From contig CAIFEY010000018.1 of the NCBI GenBank assembly GCA_903789635.1, positions 1 through 51,986 of the forward strand: 51,986 bases of DNA, read 5' to 3'. The notes under the pieces were generated by a model that worked only from the letters and a program-made list of their open reading frames with translations, searched no databases and had not been told where the DNA came from. The stretch is from an uncultured Eubacteriaceae bacterium (GTDB lineage Bacteria; Bacillota; Clostridia; Peptostreptococcales; Anaerovoracaceae). A program made the position numbers and the translations under genes. This document shows positions 15,647 through 23,973 of the stretch, piece by piece. Each line of letters begins with the position of its first letter. Within the stretch, counting starts at the first letter, position 1.

Positions 15647-16447
15647 TTACTCGGTACGGGTCTCCGTGTCGTCTGCCGGCGTCTCAGCAGGTGCCTCTTC
15701 AGCGGCCTCTTCCGTCTGCGCAGCAGGTGCTTCGTCTGCAGGTTCCTCGGACTTTGTCTCCTCGGACGCTGTCTCTGCGGTCTCTGCCTCCGGCGCAGCC
15801 TCAGCCTCTTCAGACTCAGCTGCCTCGGCGGCGTCAGCAGTCTCCATGCTGTCGTCGCGGAACCACTCCTCGTCGAACTCCTCTTCCTCGATGAATGGCT
15901 CCTCGACGTCGTCTCCTGCGCCCTTGACCTTATCCATCATCTCGGAAACGCTGCTGGACATGGTCTCCATGACTTCCGGCGCCCTCTCCTTGACCGTCTG
16001 TGCGGCCCTGGTTCCGGCCTCTACGGCGCTCTCCGCGAACTCCTCGGCCTTGTCGCTCAGGCTGATGATCTCCCCGTCGTCCTTGACCAGGTCGATCGTA
16101 CACTTGAATCCGAATGCGGCCAGAACGCCGAGCAGAACGCCCCACGGCGCGATGACGACGCCCAGGATTCCTGCGTTCAGCGGCAGGTTCAGGACGACGT
16201 TTCCGTTGTTTCTGACGACGATCTTAGAGATGTTTCCGCGCTGCACGATCTCCTTGACCTTGTCCATCAAAGCGGTGCCCTTGGCCCCGATCTTTCTGGT
16301 GGAGGTCATGTCATCGATGTTCTCCTCGATGGCTACGATCGCGTCGACGACGTTTCCGTCCGCTTTCTCCAGCGCTTCCTTAGCTTCCTTATACGTTACG
16401 CCTGTTCTGTCCTTGACAAGCTCAATCTTTTCCAGTGTAATCCCCAT
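15647..16447 (-). CDS. DUF4342-like protein with UBA-like N-terminus and acidic tail
   Basis: The product is 266 aa. The N-terminus (about 1-45, LEKIELVKDRTGVTYKEAKEAL...) resembles a UBA/TS-N helical domain. A DUF4342-type domain follows (about 50-125) and includes the hydrophobic, possibly membrane-associated stretch LPLNAGILGVVIAPWGVLLG. Residues about 130-180 are helical, and the last 85 residues are almost entirely Glu, Ala, Asp and Ser. A ribosome site AAAGG precedes the ATG. The start lies inside the end of recO (26-base overlap), so the two are coupled. The function is unknown. Its place between recO and glyQS is where B. subtilis has no such gene. Confidence 0.7.
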   Translation of the reverse strand: MGITLEKIELVKDRTGVTYKEAKEALEKADGNVVDAIVAIEENIDDMTSTRKIGAKGTALMDKVKEIVQRGNISKIVVRNNGNVVLNLPLNAGILGVVIAPWGVLLGVLAAFGFKCTIDLVKDDGEIISLSDKAEEFAESAVEAGTRAAQTVKERAPEVMETMSSSVSEMMDKVKGAGDDVEEPFIEEEEFDEEWFRDDSMETADAAEAAESEEAEAAPEAETAETASEETKSEEPADEAPAAQTEEAAEEAPAETPADDTETRTE

Positions 16448-17345
16448 GTTTCGACCTTTCTGCAGTCATCCGCTCCTCCTCTAAAAAGCCCTCGCTCTTC
16501 AGCTTCCGGATATCCAGATGAACTGCCATATACTGCCTTACGATGTCCTGGATCCGCCTCGCCGTATCCTCGTTCAGTGCGGCATTCCGGAACTTCTCCA
16601 GGTTATGGTTCATAAAATACTCTATGGTTTTAATAATACCAAAATCCACCTTATAAAGCAAACCGTCTGGACGCTTTTCCGCGAGAGATCTCGCGTAATG
16701 CGAACCGTCCTGGCGATTATTCGCGAGAGATCTCGCGTAATGCGAACCGTCTGGGCGCTCATTCGCGAGAGATCTCGCGTTATGCAGCCTTTCCGTGAGT
16801 TTCCTCGCGCAGTTGTCGCAGATCAGCCCGCCCTCGGGGACGCTGAACCAGTTCAGGTCCTCTGTTTTCCCGCAGCACATGCAGCGGGACAGGTCAGCGC
16901 GCACTCCCATCTCGTCCAGCAGGCGGATCTCGTAGGCGATCAGCAGGGTCAGGTGCTTCTCCTTCCGCTCCGTGAGCAGGTCCAGGTAGGACTGCAGCAG
17001 GCGGAAGACCTCCGGGACCGGCACGTTCTCGGACACGACGCGGTCGGTCAGCTCCAGAGCGTAGGAAGCGAACAGGTATTTCTCCACGTCCTCGCCCAGG
17101 GCGTAGTGCGTCTTCTCGATGTCCGCGTGGAGGAGGTCGTAGGAGCTGCGCCTCGGCAGGATTCTGGCGCGGATCTCGGAAAACGGCGGGGTGTTTTCTG
17201 CCTTGGTCCGTCCTCCCTTTGTCTGCACCCACATGCCCGCGCTGATCTTCCCGTAGCGGTCCGTCAGGAGCACGACCATCTTGCGCCCGTTCGCGATCGG
17301 AAACTGCCGAAGGACGATGGCAGGCACCGTGACATTGCCGGCCAT
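16422..17345 (-). CDS. recO: DNA repair protein RecO with an internal 14-residue repeat
   Basis: The product is 307 aa; RecO is usually about 240-260. RecO helps load RecA on SSB-coated DNA with RecF and RecR. The N-terminal OB fold spans about 1-80 (VPAIVLRQFPIANGRKMVVLLTD...). The helical domain carries a zinc ribbon with Cys155, 157, 158, 176 and 179. Just after the ribbon, residues 189-231 consist of three copies of a 14-residue repeat (ARSLANNRQDGSHY type), encoded by a 42-bp direct repeat with an internal inverted repeat. The C-terminal helices resume afterwards. The ribosome site AGAGGTAGGCAGG precedes the ATG. It lies 8 bases after era and overlaps the next gene. Confidence 0.9.
   Translation of the reverse strand: MAGNVTVPAIVLRQFPIANGRKMVVLLTDRYGKISAGMWVQTKGGRTKAENTPPFSEIRARILPRRSSYDLLHADIEKTHYALGEDVEKYLFASYALELTDRVVSENVPVPEVFRLLQSYLDLLTERKEKHLTLLIAYEIRLLDEMGVRADLSRCMCCGKTEDLNWFSVPEGGLICDNCARKLTERLHNARSLANERPDGSHYARSLANNRQDGSHYARSLAEKRPDGLLYKVDFGIIKTIEYFMNHNLEKFRNAALNEDTARRIQDIVRQYMAVHLDIRKLKSEGFLEEERMTAERSKHGDYTGKD
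16660..16789. repeat. In-frame 42-bp palindromic repeat, three copies, inside recO
   Basis: The units start near 16660, 16703 and 16745. Each contains CGCGAGAGATCTCGCG, that is CGCGAGA and TCTCGCG around two bases, followed by TAATGCG (TTATGCA in the third copy). The period of 42 keeps the recO frame and yields 14-residue peptide repeats. Confidence 0.85.
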
Positions 17346-17353
17346 TTCCCTGC

Positions 17354-18268
17354 CTACCTCTGCTTCTCGATGTAGCCGAGCTCGGTCAGCGCCGACCGGG
17401 AATCTCTCCAGCCCTCGCGGACCTTGACCCAGAGCTCCAGGTAGATCTTGATGCCGAGCAGCGCCTCCAGCTCCTCGCGCGCGGCCTTGCCGACGCCCTT
17501 AAGCTTCTTGCCGCCCTTGCCGATGATGATGCCCTTATGCGTCTTCTTCTCGCAGTAGATGACCGCGCCGATCCGGATGATGTTCTTCTCCTCCTTGAAC
17601 GACTCGACCTCGACCGCGATGCCGTGCGGTACCTCTTCATTCAGGTACATCAGGGCCTTCTCGCGGATGACCTCGCTGACCAGGAAGCGCTCGGTGTAAT
17701 CGGTTACCATGTCATCAGGAAAATACATCGGGCCTTCCTGCAGGCTGTCCTCGATGTACTGCTTGAGCTCCGGCACGTTGTCGCCGCGCAGAGCGCTCGT
17801 CCCGTAGATCTCCTTGAACATGCCGGTCTCCTCGAACTGCTTGTACAGCTCCAGGTACTCCTCCGGCTGCATCTGGTCCGTCTTGTTGATCACGAGGACC
17901 TTAGGCGTCTTGACGTTCTTAAGCATCTCGAGGATGTGCTCGTTTCCGTGGCCCTTCATCGAGTGCGCGTCGATCAGGAACAGGATCAGGTCGACCTCAG
18001 ACAGCGTTCCGATCGCCATCTCATCCATCGCCTCGCCCAGCTTGTTCCTGCTCTTGTGGATGCCCGGGGTGTCGACAAAGACCATCTGCACGCCCTCATC
18101 GCCCTCGCCGTTCGTCCCCGGCTTTCTCGTGTAGATGCCGCGGATGCTGTTCCTTGTCGTCTGCGGCTTGTCCGCCGTGATCGCAATCTTCTCGCCTAAA
18201 ATCGCGTTCATCAGCGTCGACTTTCCCACGTTAGGCCTTCCCACAATTCCAATAAATCCTGATTTCAC
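17354..18268 (-). CDS. era: GTPase Era
   Basis: The product is 304 aa, the normal length. Era is an essential GTPase that binds the 3' end of 16S rRNA and aids 30S maturation. The GTPase motifs are G1 GRPNVGKST (about 10-18), G3 DTPGIHK (about 65-71), G4 NKTD (about 127-130) and G5 TSALRGDN. The C-terminal KH domain has the GxxG loop in IIIGKGGKKLKGVG. Translation starts with GTG at 18268, with GAGGTAG five bases upstream. About 200 non-coding bases separate it from cdd. Confidence 0.97.
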   Translation of the reverse strand: MKSGFIGIVGRPNVGKSTLMNAILGEKIAITADKPQTTRNSIRGIYTRKPGTNGEGDEGVQMVFVDTPGIHKSRNKLGEAMDEMAIGTLSEVDLILFLIDAHSMKGHGNEHILEMLKNVKTPKVLVINKTDQMQPEEYLELYKQFEETGMFKEIYGTSALRGDNVPELKQYIEDSLQEGPMYFPDDMVTDYTERFLVSEVIREKALMYLNEEVPHGIAVEVESFKEEKNIIRIGAVIYCEKKTHKGIIIGKGGKKLKGVGKAAREELEALLGIKIYLELWVKVREGWRDSRSALTELGYIEKQR

Positions 18269-18467
18269 TTTCTACCTCACTTTAAAATTTTTCTTTATTT
18301 CGTATTTCTCGTATTTCACTTCGTATTTCGTAATTCGGTGGATTTCGGCATTCCGGCGCATTTCGGCATTCCGGCGCTTTCCGCTGCACTCCCGATGCTT
18401 CTCGGCATTGTTCCCACCGCCTCTTCTCGCTGCTTCTGCCCGCTGCTTCGGCTGTTCTCTCCACCCG
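18269..18467. repeat. Non-coding gap between cdd and era with short repeats
   Basis: GCATTTCGGCATTCCGGC is repeated twice near 18340-18380, and TTTCGTATTTC-like units recur at 18297-18330. No gene is seen. It lies within an otherwise tightly packed operon and could hold an internal promoter or processing site. Confidence 0.45.
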
Positions 18468-18863
18468 TTATGCCTTAGGGAGGACAAAGTCAGAAGGGAG
18501 CAGCTCACACAGCTTCCTCGCCGTCAAATGCTCCTCGTCCTTCCCGTAGATGACCGCCAGATCCCGCGAGAACTCGCTGAAAAACTGCCGGCAGATCCCG
18601 CACATGGACGCCTCACCGTCCGGCGACGCGACCGCGAGCGCCTTAAACTCCCGGCACCCCTGCGTCACGGCCGCCGTCCCCGCGGACCGTTCCGCGCAGA
18701 TCCCCGCCGGGTACGACGCGTTCTCCACGTTCACCCCGGTAAAAATCCTTCCATCTTCAGCCAGCAGCGCCGCGCCGACGTGGAAGCCCGAGTACGGCGC
18801 GTACGCCCTCCGGCTCGCCTCCATCGCCCTGCGGAACAGGGCCTTCTGTTCTTCCTGCGTCAT
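18468..18863 (-). CDS. cdd: Cytidine deaminase
   Basis: The product is 131 aa, the size of the tetrameric enzyme. It hydrolyses cytidine and deoxycytidine to uridine forms in pyrimidine salvage. Zinc and catalytic motifs are NVENASYPAGICAERSA (His replaced by Cys as usual, Glu in CAER) and MCGICRQFF, where the family usually has PCGxCRQ; here Met replaces Pro. The ribosome site GGAGGCG precedes the ATG. It sits directly after ybeY, as in many Firmicutes; dgkA, common at this point, is absent. Confidence 0.93.
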   Translation of the reverse strand: MTQEEQKALFRRAMEASRRAYAPYSGFHVGAALLAEDGRIFTGVNVENASYPAGICAERSAGTAAVTQGCREFKALAVASPDGEASMCGICRQFFSEFSRDLAVIYGKDEEHLTARKLCELLPSDFVLPKA

Positions 18864-18876
18864 CGGAATCGCCTCC

Positions 18877-19362
18877 TTAATCCTCTATATGGTCCGTGCG
18901 CCGCGGGATCCCGAGCTCGTCCATGATCTCCTCTTCACGGGCGCGCATGACGGCCTTCTCGTCTTCCTGCATGTGGTCGTAGCCGAGCAGGTGCAGGATG
19001 CTGTGCACGAACAGGTAGATCAGCTCCCGCTCGAACGAGTGGCCGAACTCCTCCGCCTGCTGCTGCGCGCGCTCCCTGCAGATCACGACGTCGCCTAACT
19101 CGCAGGCGCCGATCATATCGATCATCTCGCGGATCTCATCCGGGTCCTCCTGCTGCGGGAACGACAGCACGTCGGTGACGCGGTCGACCCCGCGGTACTC
19201 GCGGTTCAGCTCGTGGATCTCCTCAGAAGAGACAAAGCTCACACTGACCCCACAGCACTCTTCGTCCAGGCCTTCCTTCTGCACGCAGAGGTCTGCCGCC
19301 TTGCTCATCGTCTCGAGGAGGTCCTCCGTGACCTGATTCTCCTGGTCAAAATAGATCTGCAT
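18877..19362 (-). CDS. ybeY: Endoribonuclease YbeY (rRNA maturation factor)
   Basis: The product is 161 aa. YbeY is a zinc-dependent RNase for rRNA 3' processing and ribosome quality control. The zinc triad lies in HSILHLLGYDH (about 115-125). The preceding strand has LNREYRGVDRVTDVLSFP, a hallmark of the family. The start is ATG with GGAGGCGGCC just upstream, immediately after phoH, the normal gene order. Confidence 0.96.
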   Translation of the reverse strand: MQIYFDQENQVTEDLLETMSKAADLCVQKEGLDEECCGVSVSFVSSEEIHELNREYRGVDRVTDVLSFPQQEDPDEIREMIDMIGACELGDVVICRERAQQQAEEFGHSFERELIYLFVHSILHLLGYDHMQEDEKAVMRAREEEIMDELGIPRRTDHIED

Positions 19363-19371
19363 GGCCGCCTC

Positions 19372-20535
19372 CTATCTCTCGTCTCTGGTTTCCGGGTGAC
19401 GGTGGTAGTAGGCGTCGTAGGCCTTGATGATCCGCTTGACCATCTCGTGGCGGACGACGTCGACGTCCTTCAGGTAGCAGAAGTCGATCCCCTTCACGCC
19501 CTTCAGGATGTGCCCGGCGTCGATCAGGCCGCTCTTCTTTCCCCTCGGCAGGTCGATCTGGGTGACGTCACCGGTGATGACCATGCGGGAGCCGAATCCC
19601 ATTCTGGTCAGGAACATCTTCATCTGCTCCCTCGTCGTGTTCTGCGCCTCGTCCAGGATGATAAACGCGTCGTCCAGCGTCCTTCCTCGCATGTAGGCGA
19701 GCGGGACGACCTCGATGATCTCCTTCTCCTGCAGGGAGATCGCCTTCTCGCGTCCCAGAACGTCGTACAGAGCGTCGTACAGCGGGCGCAGGTACGGATC
19801 CACCTTCTCCTGCAGGTCGCCCGGCAGGAATCCGAGATTCTCCCCGGCCTCGACGGCAGGGCGGGTGAGGATGATTTTCTGGACATCCTTTGCCTTGAGG
19901 GCCGTGCAGGCCATCGCGACGGCGATGTAGGTCTTTCCGGTTCCGGCAGGCCCGATTGCGAACGTGACGTCGCGCTTCTTCATGCTCTCCACGTACTTCT
20001 TCTGGCCGATCGTCTTAGGCTTGATCGGCTTTCCCTTGGTCGTGAAGCAGATGATGTCGGACGAGACGTTGTTCTCCGAGTAGGAGACGCCCTGCGTCTT
20101 CAGCTGGATCACGTAGTTGACCTTCTGCGCGTCCAGCAGCTCCTTACGCTCGATCATCGCCACGAGCTCCTCCAGGATTCCCACGGCGAGCTGCGTGCCT
20201 TCCTCGTCCTGCCCCTTGACGAGCAGACTGTCGCCCCTCTGCAGGATCTGCGCCGACGTCGCCTCGCGGATCAGCTGGATGTTGTAGTCCATGTTCCCGA
20301 AAAGCTCCTCGCGGTCCAGATCGTCCGGGACCTCGACGCGCGTGAACCCGCTGGAACGGCTCCCCGCCTCCGCGGGCTTACTCCCGCCCGCGGCGCTTTC
20401 TGCCTCTGCCTGTGTCTGTCCCTCTGTCTGAACCTCTGCCTGCTCCATCGCTGCCCCCGCAGCGCCTGAAACGTCCTCCGCGGCCATGAACGCGGCCCGG
20501 CGGACGTACTGATGAAATCCTGTGTTTCTGATCAA
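19372..20535 (-). CDS. phoH: PhoH family ATPase with a low-complexity N-terminal extension
   Basis: The product is 387 aa if translation begins at the TTG at 20535 (AGGAGAAG lies ten bases upstream); the usual length is about 320. The core begins near residue 65 (TRVEVPDDLDREELFGN). Walker A is GPAGTGKTYIAVAMA, Walker B includes AFIILDEAQNTT, and SRMVITGDVTQIDLP follows. PhoH proteins are ATPases linked to RNA metabolism and phosphate stress. Residues 18-62 are rich in Ala, Glu, Gln and Ser. Internal ATG codons at residues 17 and 30 are alternative starts. It is the upstream partner of ybeY. Confidence 0.9.
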   Translation of the reverse strand: MIRNTGFHQYVRRAAFMAAEDVSGAAGAAMEQAEVQTEGQTQAEAESAAGGSKPAEAGSRSSGFTRVEVPDDLDREELFGNMDYNIQLIREATSAQILQRGDSLLVKGQDEEGTQLAVGILEELVAMIERKELLDAQKVNYVIQLKTQGVSYSENNVSSDIICFTTKGKPIKPKTIGQKKYVESMKKRDVTFAIGPAGTGKTYIAVAMACTALKAKDVQKIILTRPAVEAGENLGFLPGDLQEKVDPYLRPLYDALYDVLGREKAISLQEKEIIEVVPLAYMRGRTLDDAFIILDEAQNTTREQMKMFLTRMGFGSRMVITGDVTQIDLPRGKKSGLIDAGHILKGVKGIDFCYLKDVDVVRHEMVKRIIKAYDAYYHRHPETRDER

Positions 20536-20868
20536 ATTATCTCTTCTCCTGTTCTCTGTTCATCATGATCATTCTGCCGCCGCTGAAATCTCAGCCTGAG
20601 GCGGCGCTCCGGTTATCCCCGCCGGAAATCGACAAGCGAGCCGACGCATGCGCACAGCTCTGATTGTCTCGCATGCTCCGATTGTCTCGCAAATCTCGGC
20701 TTGGCCCGCAGCGCGGCGCGGGACACTGTCATATCTCGGCGGAAAATATTTATACCCTTTATTGTATCCTATCGAACCTCTTCTGTGTGACCAATCCCGG
20801 CGATTTCCCTTAAAAATACGAAAAAAAGACCAGGCATCGGTCTTATCCGTTGCCCGGTCCTTAACGTT
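20536..20868 (-). terminator. Intergenic region with the rpsU-yqeY terminator
   Basis: GACC-GGGCA and TGCC-GGTC form a stem at 20828-20859, followed on the minus strand by seven T (20821-20827), so rpsU-yqeY ends here. Upstream of phoH lie a GCCGCC/GGCGGC hairpin (about 20577-20606), two copies of GATTGTCTCGCA (20661 and 20680) and, on the minus strand, TATAAA near 20746-20752 as a possible -10 for the phoH operon. No gene is seen. Confidence 0.75.
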
Positions 20869-21321
20869 CTACTCTTCAGAAAGAAACTCTGTTACAACTT
20901 CGCGAACCTCATTGCCGTCTGCGCGGCCCTTCAGCTCTTTCATCGTGCAGCCCATCAGTCTGCCCATGCTCTTCTTAGATTTCTCGATGTTCTGCGCTGC
21001 GGCAAGCTTTTCCACTTCCGCGCGAATCTCATCTTTGGAAAGCATCTTAGGAAGATATCGCTCAAGAACTTCGATTTCCTGGTTATATGCATCTTTCAGG
21101 TCTGTTCTTCCTGCTTTTTCAAAATCAGCGAGGGCATCTTTACGCATCTTCACCTGCTTCTGCAGGATCTGAACGATGCCTTGATCATCCAGTTCTTCTC
21201 GATTGTCAATCTCATACTGCTTGATCGCAGCTCTAGCCATACTGATCGTGTTCCTGGCGACGTTGTCATGTGCCTTCATAGCCTGCTTGAAGTCGTCCAT
21301 CAGTTGTTCTTTTAAGCCCAT
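20869..21321 (-). CDS. yqeY: GatB/YqeY family protein
   Basis: The product is 150 aa. It has the YqeY fold: an N-terminal helical part (MGLKEQLMDDFKQAMKAHDN...) and the C-terminal QueT-like domain shared with the tail of GatB (SKKSMGRLMGCTMKELKGRADGNEVREVVTEFL). YqeY is often encoded right after rpsU, as here. Its role is not established; an effect on amidotransferase or tRNA-related functions has been proposed from the GatB similarity. The start ATG has GAGGTGAG upstream. Confidence 0.92.
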   Translation of the reverse strand: MGLKEQLMDDFKQAMKAHDNVARNTISMARAAIKQYEIDNREELDDQGIVQILQKQVKMRKDALADFEKAGRTDLKDAYNQEIEVLERYLPKMLSKDEIRAEVEKLAAAQNIEKSKKSMGRLMGCTMKELKGRADGNEVREVVTEFLSEE

Positions 21322-21359
21322 TCTCTCACCTCGATTCAGTCGATCAGGCGCTTAAAAAA

Positions 21360-21539
21360 CTAATACTTTCTAGCCTTTTTTCTTGCAGCTTCAGACTTTT
21401 TCTTTCTCTTTACGCTCGGCTTCTCGTAGTGCTCTCTCTTTCTGACCTCTGCCATGACGCCGTCTCTTGCGCATGATCTCTTGAATCTCTTCAGAGCGCT
21501 CTCCAAGCTTTCATTTTCTCTTACGAATACCTGTGCCAT
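21360..21539 (-). CDS. rpsU: Ribosomal protein bS21
   Basis: The product is 59 aa: [19 protein letters not shown] at the N-terminus and a lysine- and arginine-rich tail ([16 protein letters not shown]). bS21 belongs to the 30S platform and assists initiation. I chose the ATG at 21539 with GGGAGGTGAAT upstream; a longer in-frame opening to 21881 is not supported. It is the first gene of the rpsU-yqeY unit. Confidence 0.97.
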   Translation of the reverse strand: MAQVFVRENESLESALKRFKRSCARDGVMAEVRKREHYEKPSVKRKKKSEAARKKARKY

Positions 21540-21604
21540 TCTCGATTCACCTCCCGCCATTTTATAATTAAAGCAGTGAACAGCACGTGCAATAACACTA
21601 TAAT

Positions 21605-21633
21605 AGTATACTATCACGGCATGTTCTTTACAA
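21605..21633 (-). promoter_or_regulatory. Promoter of rpsU-yqeY
   Basis: On the minus strand, TTGTAA (plus 21628-21633), a 17-bp spacer and TATACT (plus 21605-21610) form a good sigma-A promoter about 65 bases before the rpsU ATG. Confidence 0.75.
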
Positions 21634-21849
21634 GCATTTTTTGAATGCGCCAAACGTATACACGCCCCGTCCGCCCCGGCGCAATCATCGAAAAAATACA
21701 GCGATTCCCACACATCAATGCTATAATAGAGTTTAACAGCAGGTCCCTTAGGTCTTTCCAGGCGCATTTCCTTTGTCCCAGGCAAAGCCCGCGCGGACCC
21801 GCAATCAACTGATCTGCCGTTCACCCGGCGGAAGAAAGGAGCAACGCAC

Positions 21850-22191
21850 ATGTCAGACTGTTTATTCTGCGGCATCGCCAACCACGAGATTCCATCAGAA
21901 ATCGTCTACGAAGACGATAAAATCTGCGTCTATAAAGATATCTCACCGCAGGCACCTGTCCACGTCCTGATGATCCCTAAGAAGCACATCGCTTCCTTGG
22001 ACGACGTCACCGACGACGACAAAGACCTCCTGGGCTACATGCTTCTCAAGGTCAAGGACATCGTCAAGCTGATGGGCATCACCGACGGCTACCGCGTAGT
22101 CAGCAACAACGGCGACGACGCCCAGCAGACCGTCAAGCACATCCACCTGCACATCCTCGGCAAGCGCAAGTTCACCTGGCCACCAGGCTAA
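21850..22191 (+). CDS. HIT family nucleotide-binding hydrolase
   Basis: The product is 113 aa. HIT proteins of the Hint branch hydrolyse AMP-lysine-like phosphoramidates and related nucleotides. The N-terminus [20 protein letters not shown] and the closing triad HIHLHIL (HxHxH, about 98-104) are typical. The CxxC near the start may bind zinc. The ribosome site AAAGGAG precedes the ATG. It is transcribed alone, divergently from rpsU. Confidence 0.94.
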   Translation: MSDCLFCGIANHEIPSEIVYEDDKICVYKDISPQAPVHVLMIPKKHIASLDDVTDDDKDLLGYMLLKVKDIVKLMGITDGYRVVSNNGDDAQQTVKHIHLHILGKRKFTWPPG

Positions 22192-22578
22192 AGCGCGGCG
22201 GCGGCGAACCCGCAGCACCGCGCGGCACCGCATTGCGTAAGCCCGCGCCCGCGCAGCTCTAAGCCCGCGCAGATGCCAGCCGCAGCCTGACTGACAGGCG
22301 CGGCGCGGAATAACGTGAAGCCGAGCCCGCGCGCGTAATCAGGACATCACCACGCGGCGCGGCAGGGACGGCATGGGCAGCGCGGTAAACACTGCGGCTC
22401 GGCTGCCGGAAGTGCTGCGGCAATGCTCACAATGCTTATAATGTGAAGGAACGGGACCGCCAAAGTCGGAGTGACGATGGCGGCCCCGTTTTCCTATGGG
22501 CGTCCGCTCTTTCTGATGATCATATCATCCTGCGGACATGCCATACTGCGGGCGGTTCTTACTTTCACTGGGGCGGCG
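22192..22578. other. Gene-free G+C-rich stretch after the HIT gene
   Basis: The only clear structure is the hairpin GGGACCGCC/GGCGGCCCC near 22454-22488, without a convincing T run on the plus strand. The rest shows GCGC-rich tracts without repeats long enough to classify. Confidence 0.5.
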
Positions 22579-22700
22579 GGCATGGCAAACTGGCGTACAG
22601 GTCAGTTCGAATTTTCATGCGGCGGCGGGCATGCCAAACTTCCTGCAGGTCGGTTCCATCTTTTATGCGGGAGTGCGGGCATGTCAAACAGTGTTGTAGT
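22579..22700 (+). repeat. Degenerate tandem repeat of about 50 bp
   Basis: CGGGCATGxCAAAC recurs at about 22578, 22628 and 22676. The first two units also share CAGGTCxGTTCxATxTTTxATGCGG. The units are imperfect, and no spacers or conserved short repeats of CRISPR type are present. Confidence 0.6.
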
Positions 22701-22720
22701 AATAGATGAATATAGCGCGA

Positions 22721-22900
22721 ATCGCCTATTTGCGATATACAATGCAAACGTCATTGCAACGATTCCGAGATTATAAAAAAGGAGGATGGTAAAATCGCCT
22801 ATTCGCGATATACAATATAATTGTAATTGCAATGATTCGTGGATTATATTAAGTGGGATTATATAGGCTGGGTTAATATCGTCTATTTGCGATATACGAT
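22721..22900 (+). repeat. Three copies of an ATCGCCTATTTGCGATATACAA-type repeat
   Basis: The repeat occurs at about 22721, 22794 and 22878. Each contains a small hairpin with arms ATCGC and GCGAT (ATCGT in the third copy), followed by ATATAC. Between the first two copies the following 30 bases are also related (ATTGCAAxGATTC). Confidence 0.65.
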
Positions 22901-22933
22901 TGATTGCGCCGCCGCGACGATTTGAGCTTGAAT

Positions 22934-23282
22934 GGAACGGCGGCGGCCGCCTATTTTCGGAATCTCTCCCTAGTAATTGTCGCTTTCCGAATGTTAAATT
23001 TTTAACTCGGAATTGAGTCCTTATTTATTGAGATTCCGAAACCGCCGCCCTCCGTTCCCTGCATTATCATTCAACATTGTCATTATATCAGCGGATTCGA
23101 CGTCATTTTTGCTATAACATCAAGGAAAATCACTCGCCGCTCCGACTGCAGACATGGAAATGGGTCCATTCAGCGCTCACATTGTACAGATATGAACACA
23201 ATACGAGCGCTCGTCCGATTGAGCGCGCCTGCGGCGGCGGCGAAAAGTCGGAAAACCGTTTTCAATCGACGAGGTTTCCGAC
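22934..23282 (+). repeat. Hairpin element family 2, copy 1
   Basis: The first part is a long nested hairpin. GGAACGG-CGGCGG (22934-22946) pairs with CCGCCG...CCGTTCC (23042-23058), TTTCGGAATCTC (22955-22966) pairs perfectly with 23030-23041, TTCCGA (22985-22990) with TCGGAA (23007-23012), and GTTAA with TTAAC at the tip (22993-23006). A spaced region follows. Next come a hairpin with arms GCGCTC/GAGCGC (23173-23178/23205-23210) whose loop begins ACATTGTAC, and a hairpin GTCGGAAA/TTTCCGAC (23247-23254/23275-23282). The same order occurs at 51596-51922 with different stem bases. Confidence 0.7.
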
Positions 23283-23370
23283 ATTTCCTCTGAACACTTC
23301 GGAATCTGCCCTAAGGTGCTGCCTTTTCCTAACCGGGACCGGCTGAGGGATGTCGGCGCCGCCTGTTTAG

Positions 23371-23455
23371 TTGGGAAATCCCCCTTCTTTTTTCTTGGTT
23401 CCAAACCGGGCTTCGATTTCTTGGGAAAGAAGGAGGCAAGATGACTATTTCCCAA
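23371..23455. repeat. Nested hairpin related to family 2
   Basis: TTGGGAAAT (23371-23379) pairs with ATTTCCCAA (23447-23455), and inside it CCTTCTTT (23383-23390) pairs with AAAGAAGG (23426-23433). The outer arm resembles TTGGGAATT of 23673 and TTGGGAATTTG of 51596. A second hairpin, AAAGGC-ATAGC with GCTAT-GCCTTT, lies at about 23502-23543. Confidence 0.6.
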
Positions 23456-23672
23456 GTATTCATCACGGCCATTCGCTGCGGCCGGCCGTCTGATCATAAA
23501 GAAAGGCCATAGCCGCATCAAGCTTGGTACAGCTATAGCCTTTATGCCATCTAATTATCAGTCTTCATCGATTACTAGTTATTAATAAACGCCAATTTCC
23601 ACACATCGCTCATCACTCATGAGCATCGGCAGACGAATCGACCAATATCCTCTGCTTGAACGGCGCCGGATT

Positions 23673-23756
23673 TTGGGAATTCCTCTAAAAGACCGCCAAA
23701 TTCCCAGTTAATAATTTAACATTTGGAAAGCAGTCCTTTTCACGCCAAATTCCCAA
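23673..23756 (-). repeat. Nested hairpin with GTTAA...TTAAC core (family 2 fragment)
   Basis: TTGGGAATT (23673-23681) pairs with AATTCCCAA (23748-23756). Inside, CCAAAT pairs with ATTTGG, and GTTAA (23707-23711) with TTAAC (23716-23720). On the minus strand the core reads ATGTTAAATTATTAACTGGG, the same as at 51631-51649. Confidence 0.65.
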
Positions 23757-23842
23757 GTGTGATAGCGTTAGTGCTGTCTCTCCAGTACTGCCGTGCCTTG
23801 TCCGGCGCCGCCCTCTCAACCCGAGTTTGTATCGAGACCAGC

Positions 23843-23935
23843 AGCGCCCTCATTATTGCTATCGCACATCGCAGCGGCGCCCTCGTTATTGCTATCACTC
23901 ATCGCAGCGGCGCCCTCATTCCTGCTATCACGCGT
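23843..23935 (+). repeat. 30-bp tandem repeat, three copies
   Basis: The unit GGCGCCCTCxTTATTGCTATC is followed by xCxCATCGCAGC, with imperfect copies at about 23843, 23873 and 23903. A single related unit, CGCGCCCTCAGTTTTACTATC followed by GCAGCGGCGCCC, lies in copy A at about 511-548. Confidence 0.7.
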
Positions 23936-23973
23936 CACTCGTCATCGCGGCACTTATTTTTTGCGCCGCGCAC

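Noticed and set aside
22579-22900. CRISPR array
   Set aside because: The repeats are too few and imperfect, the intervals are not uniform unique spacers, and no cas genes are present.
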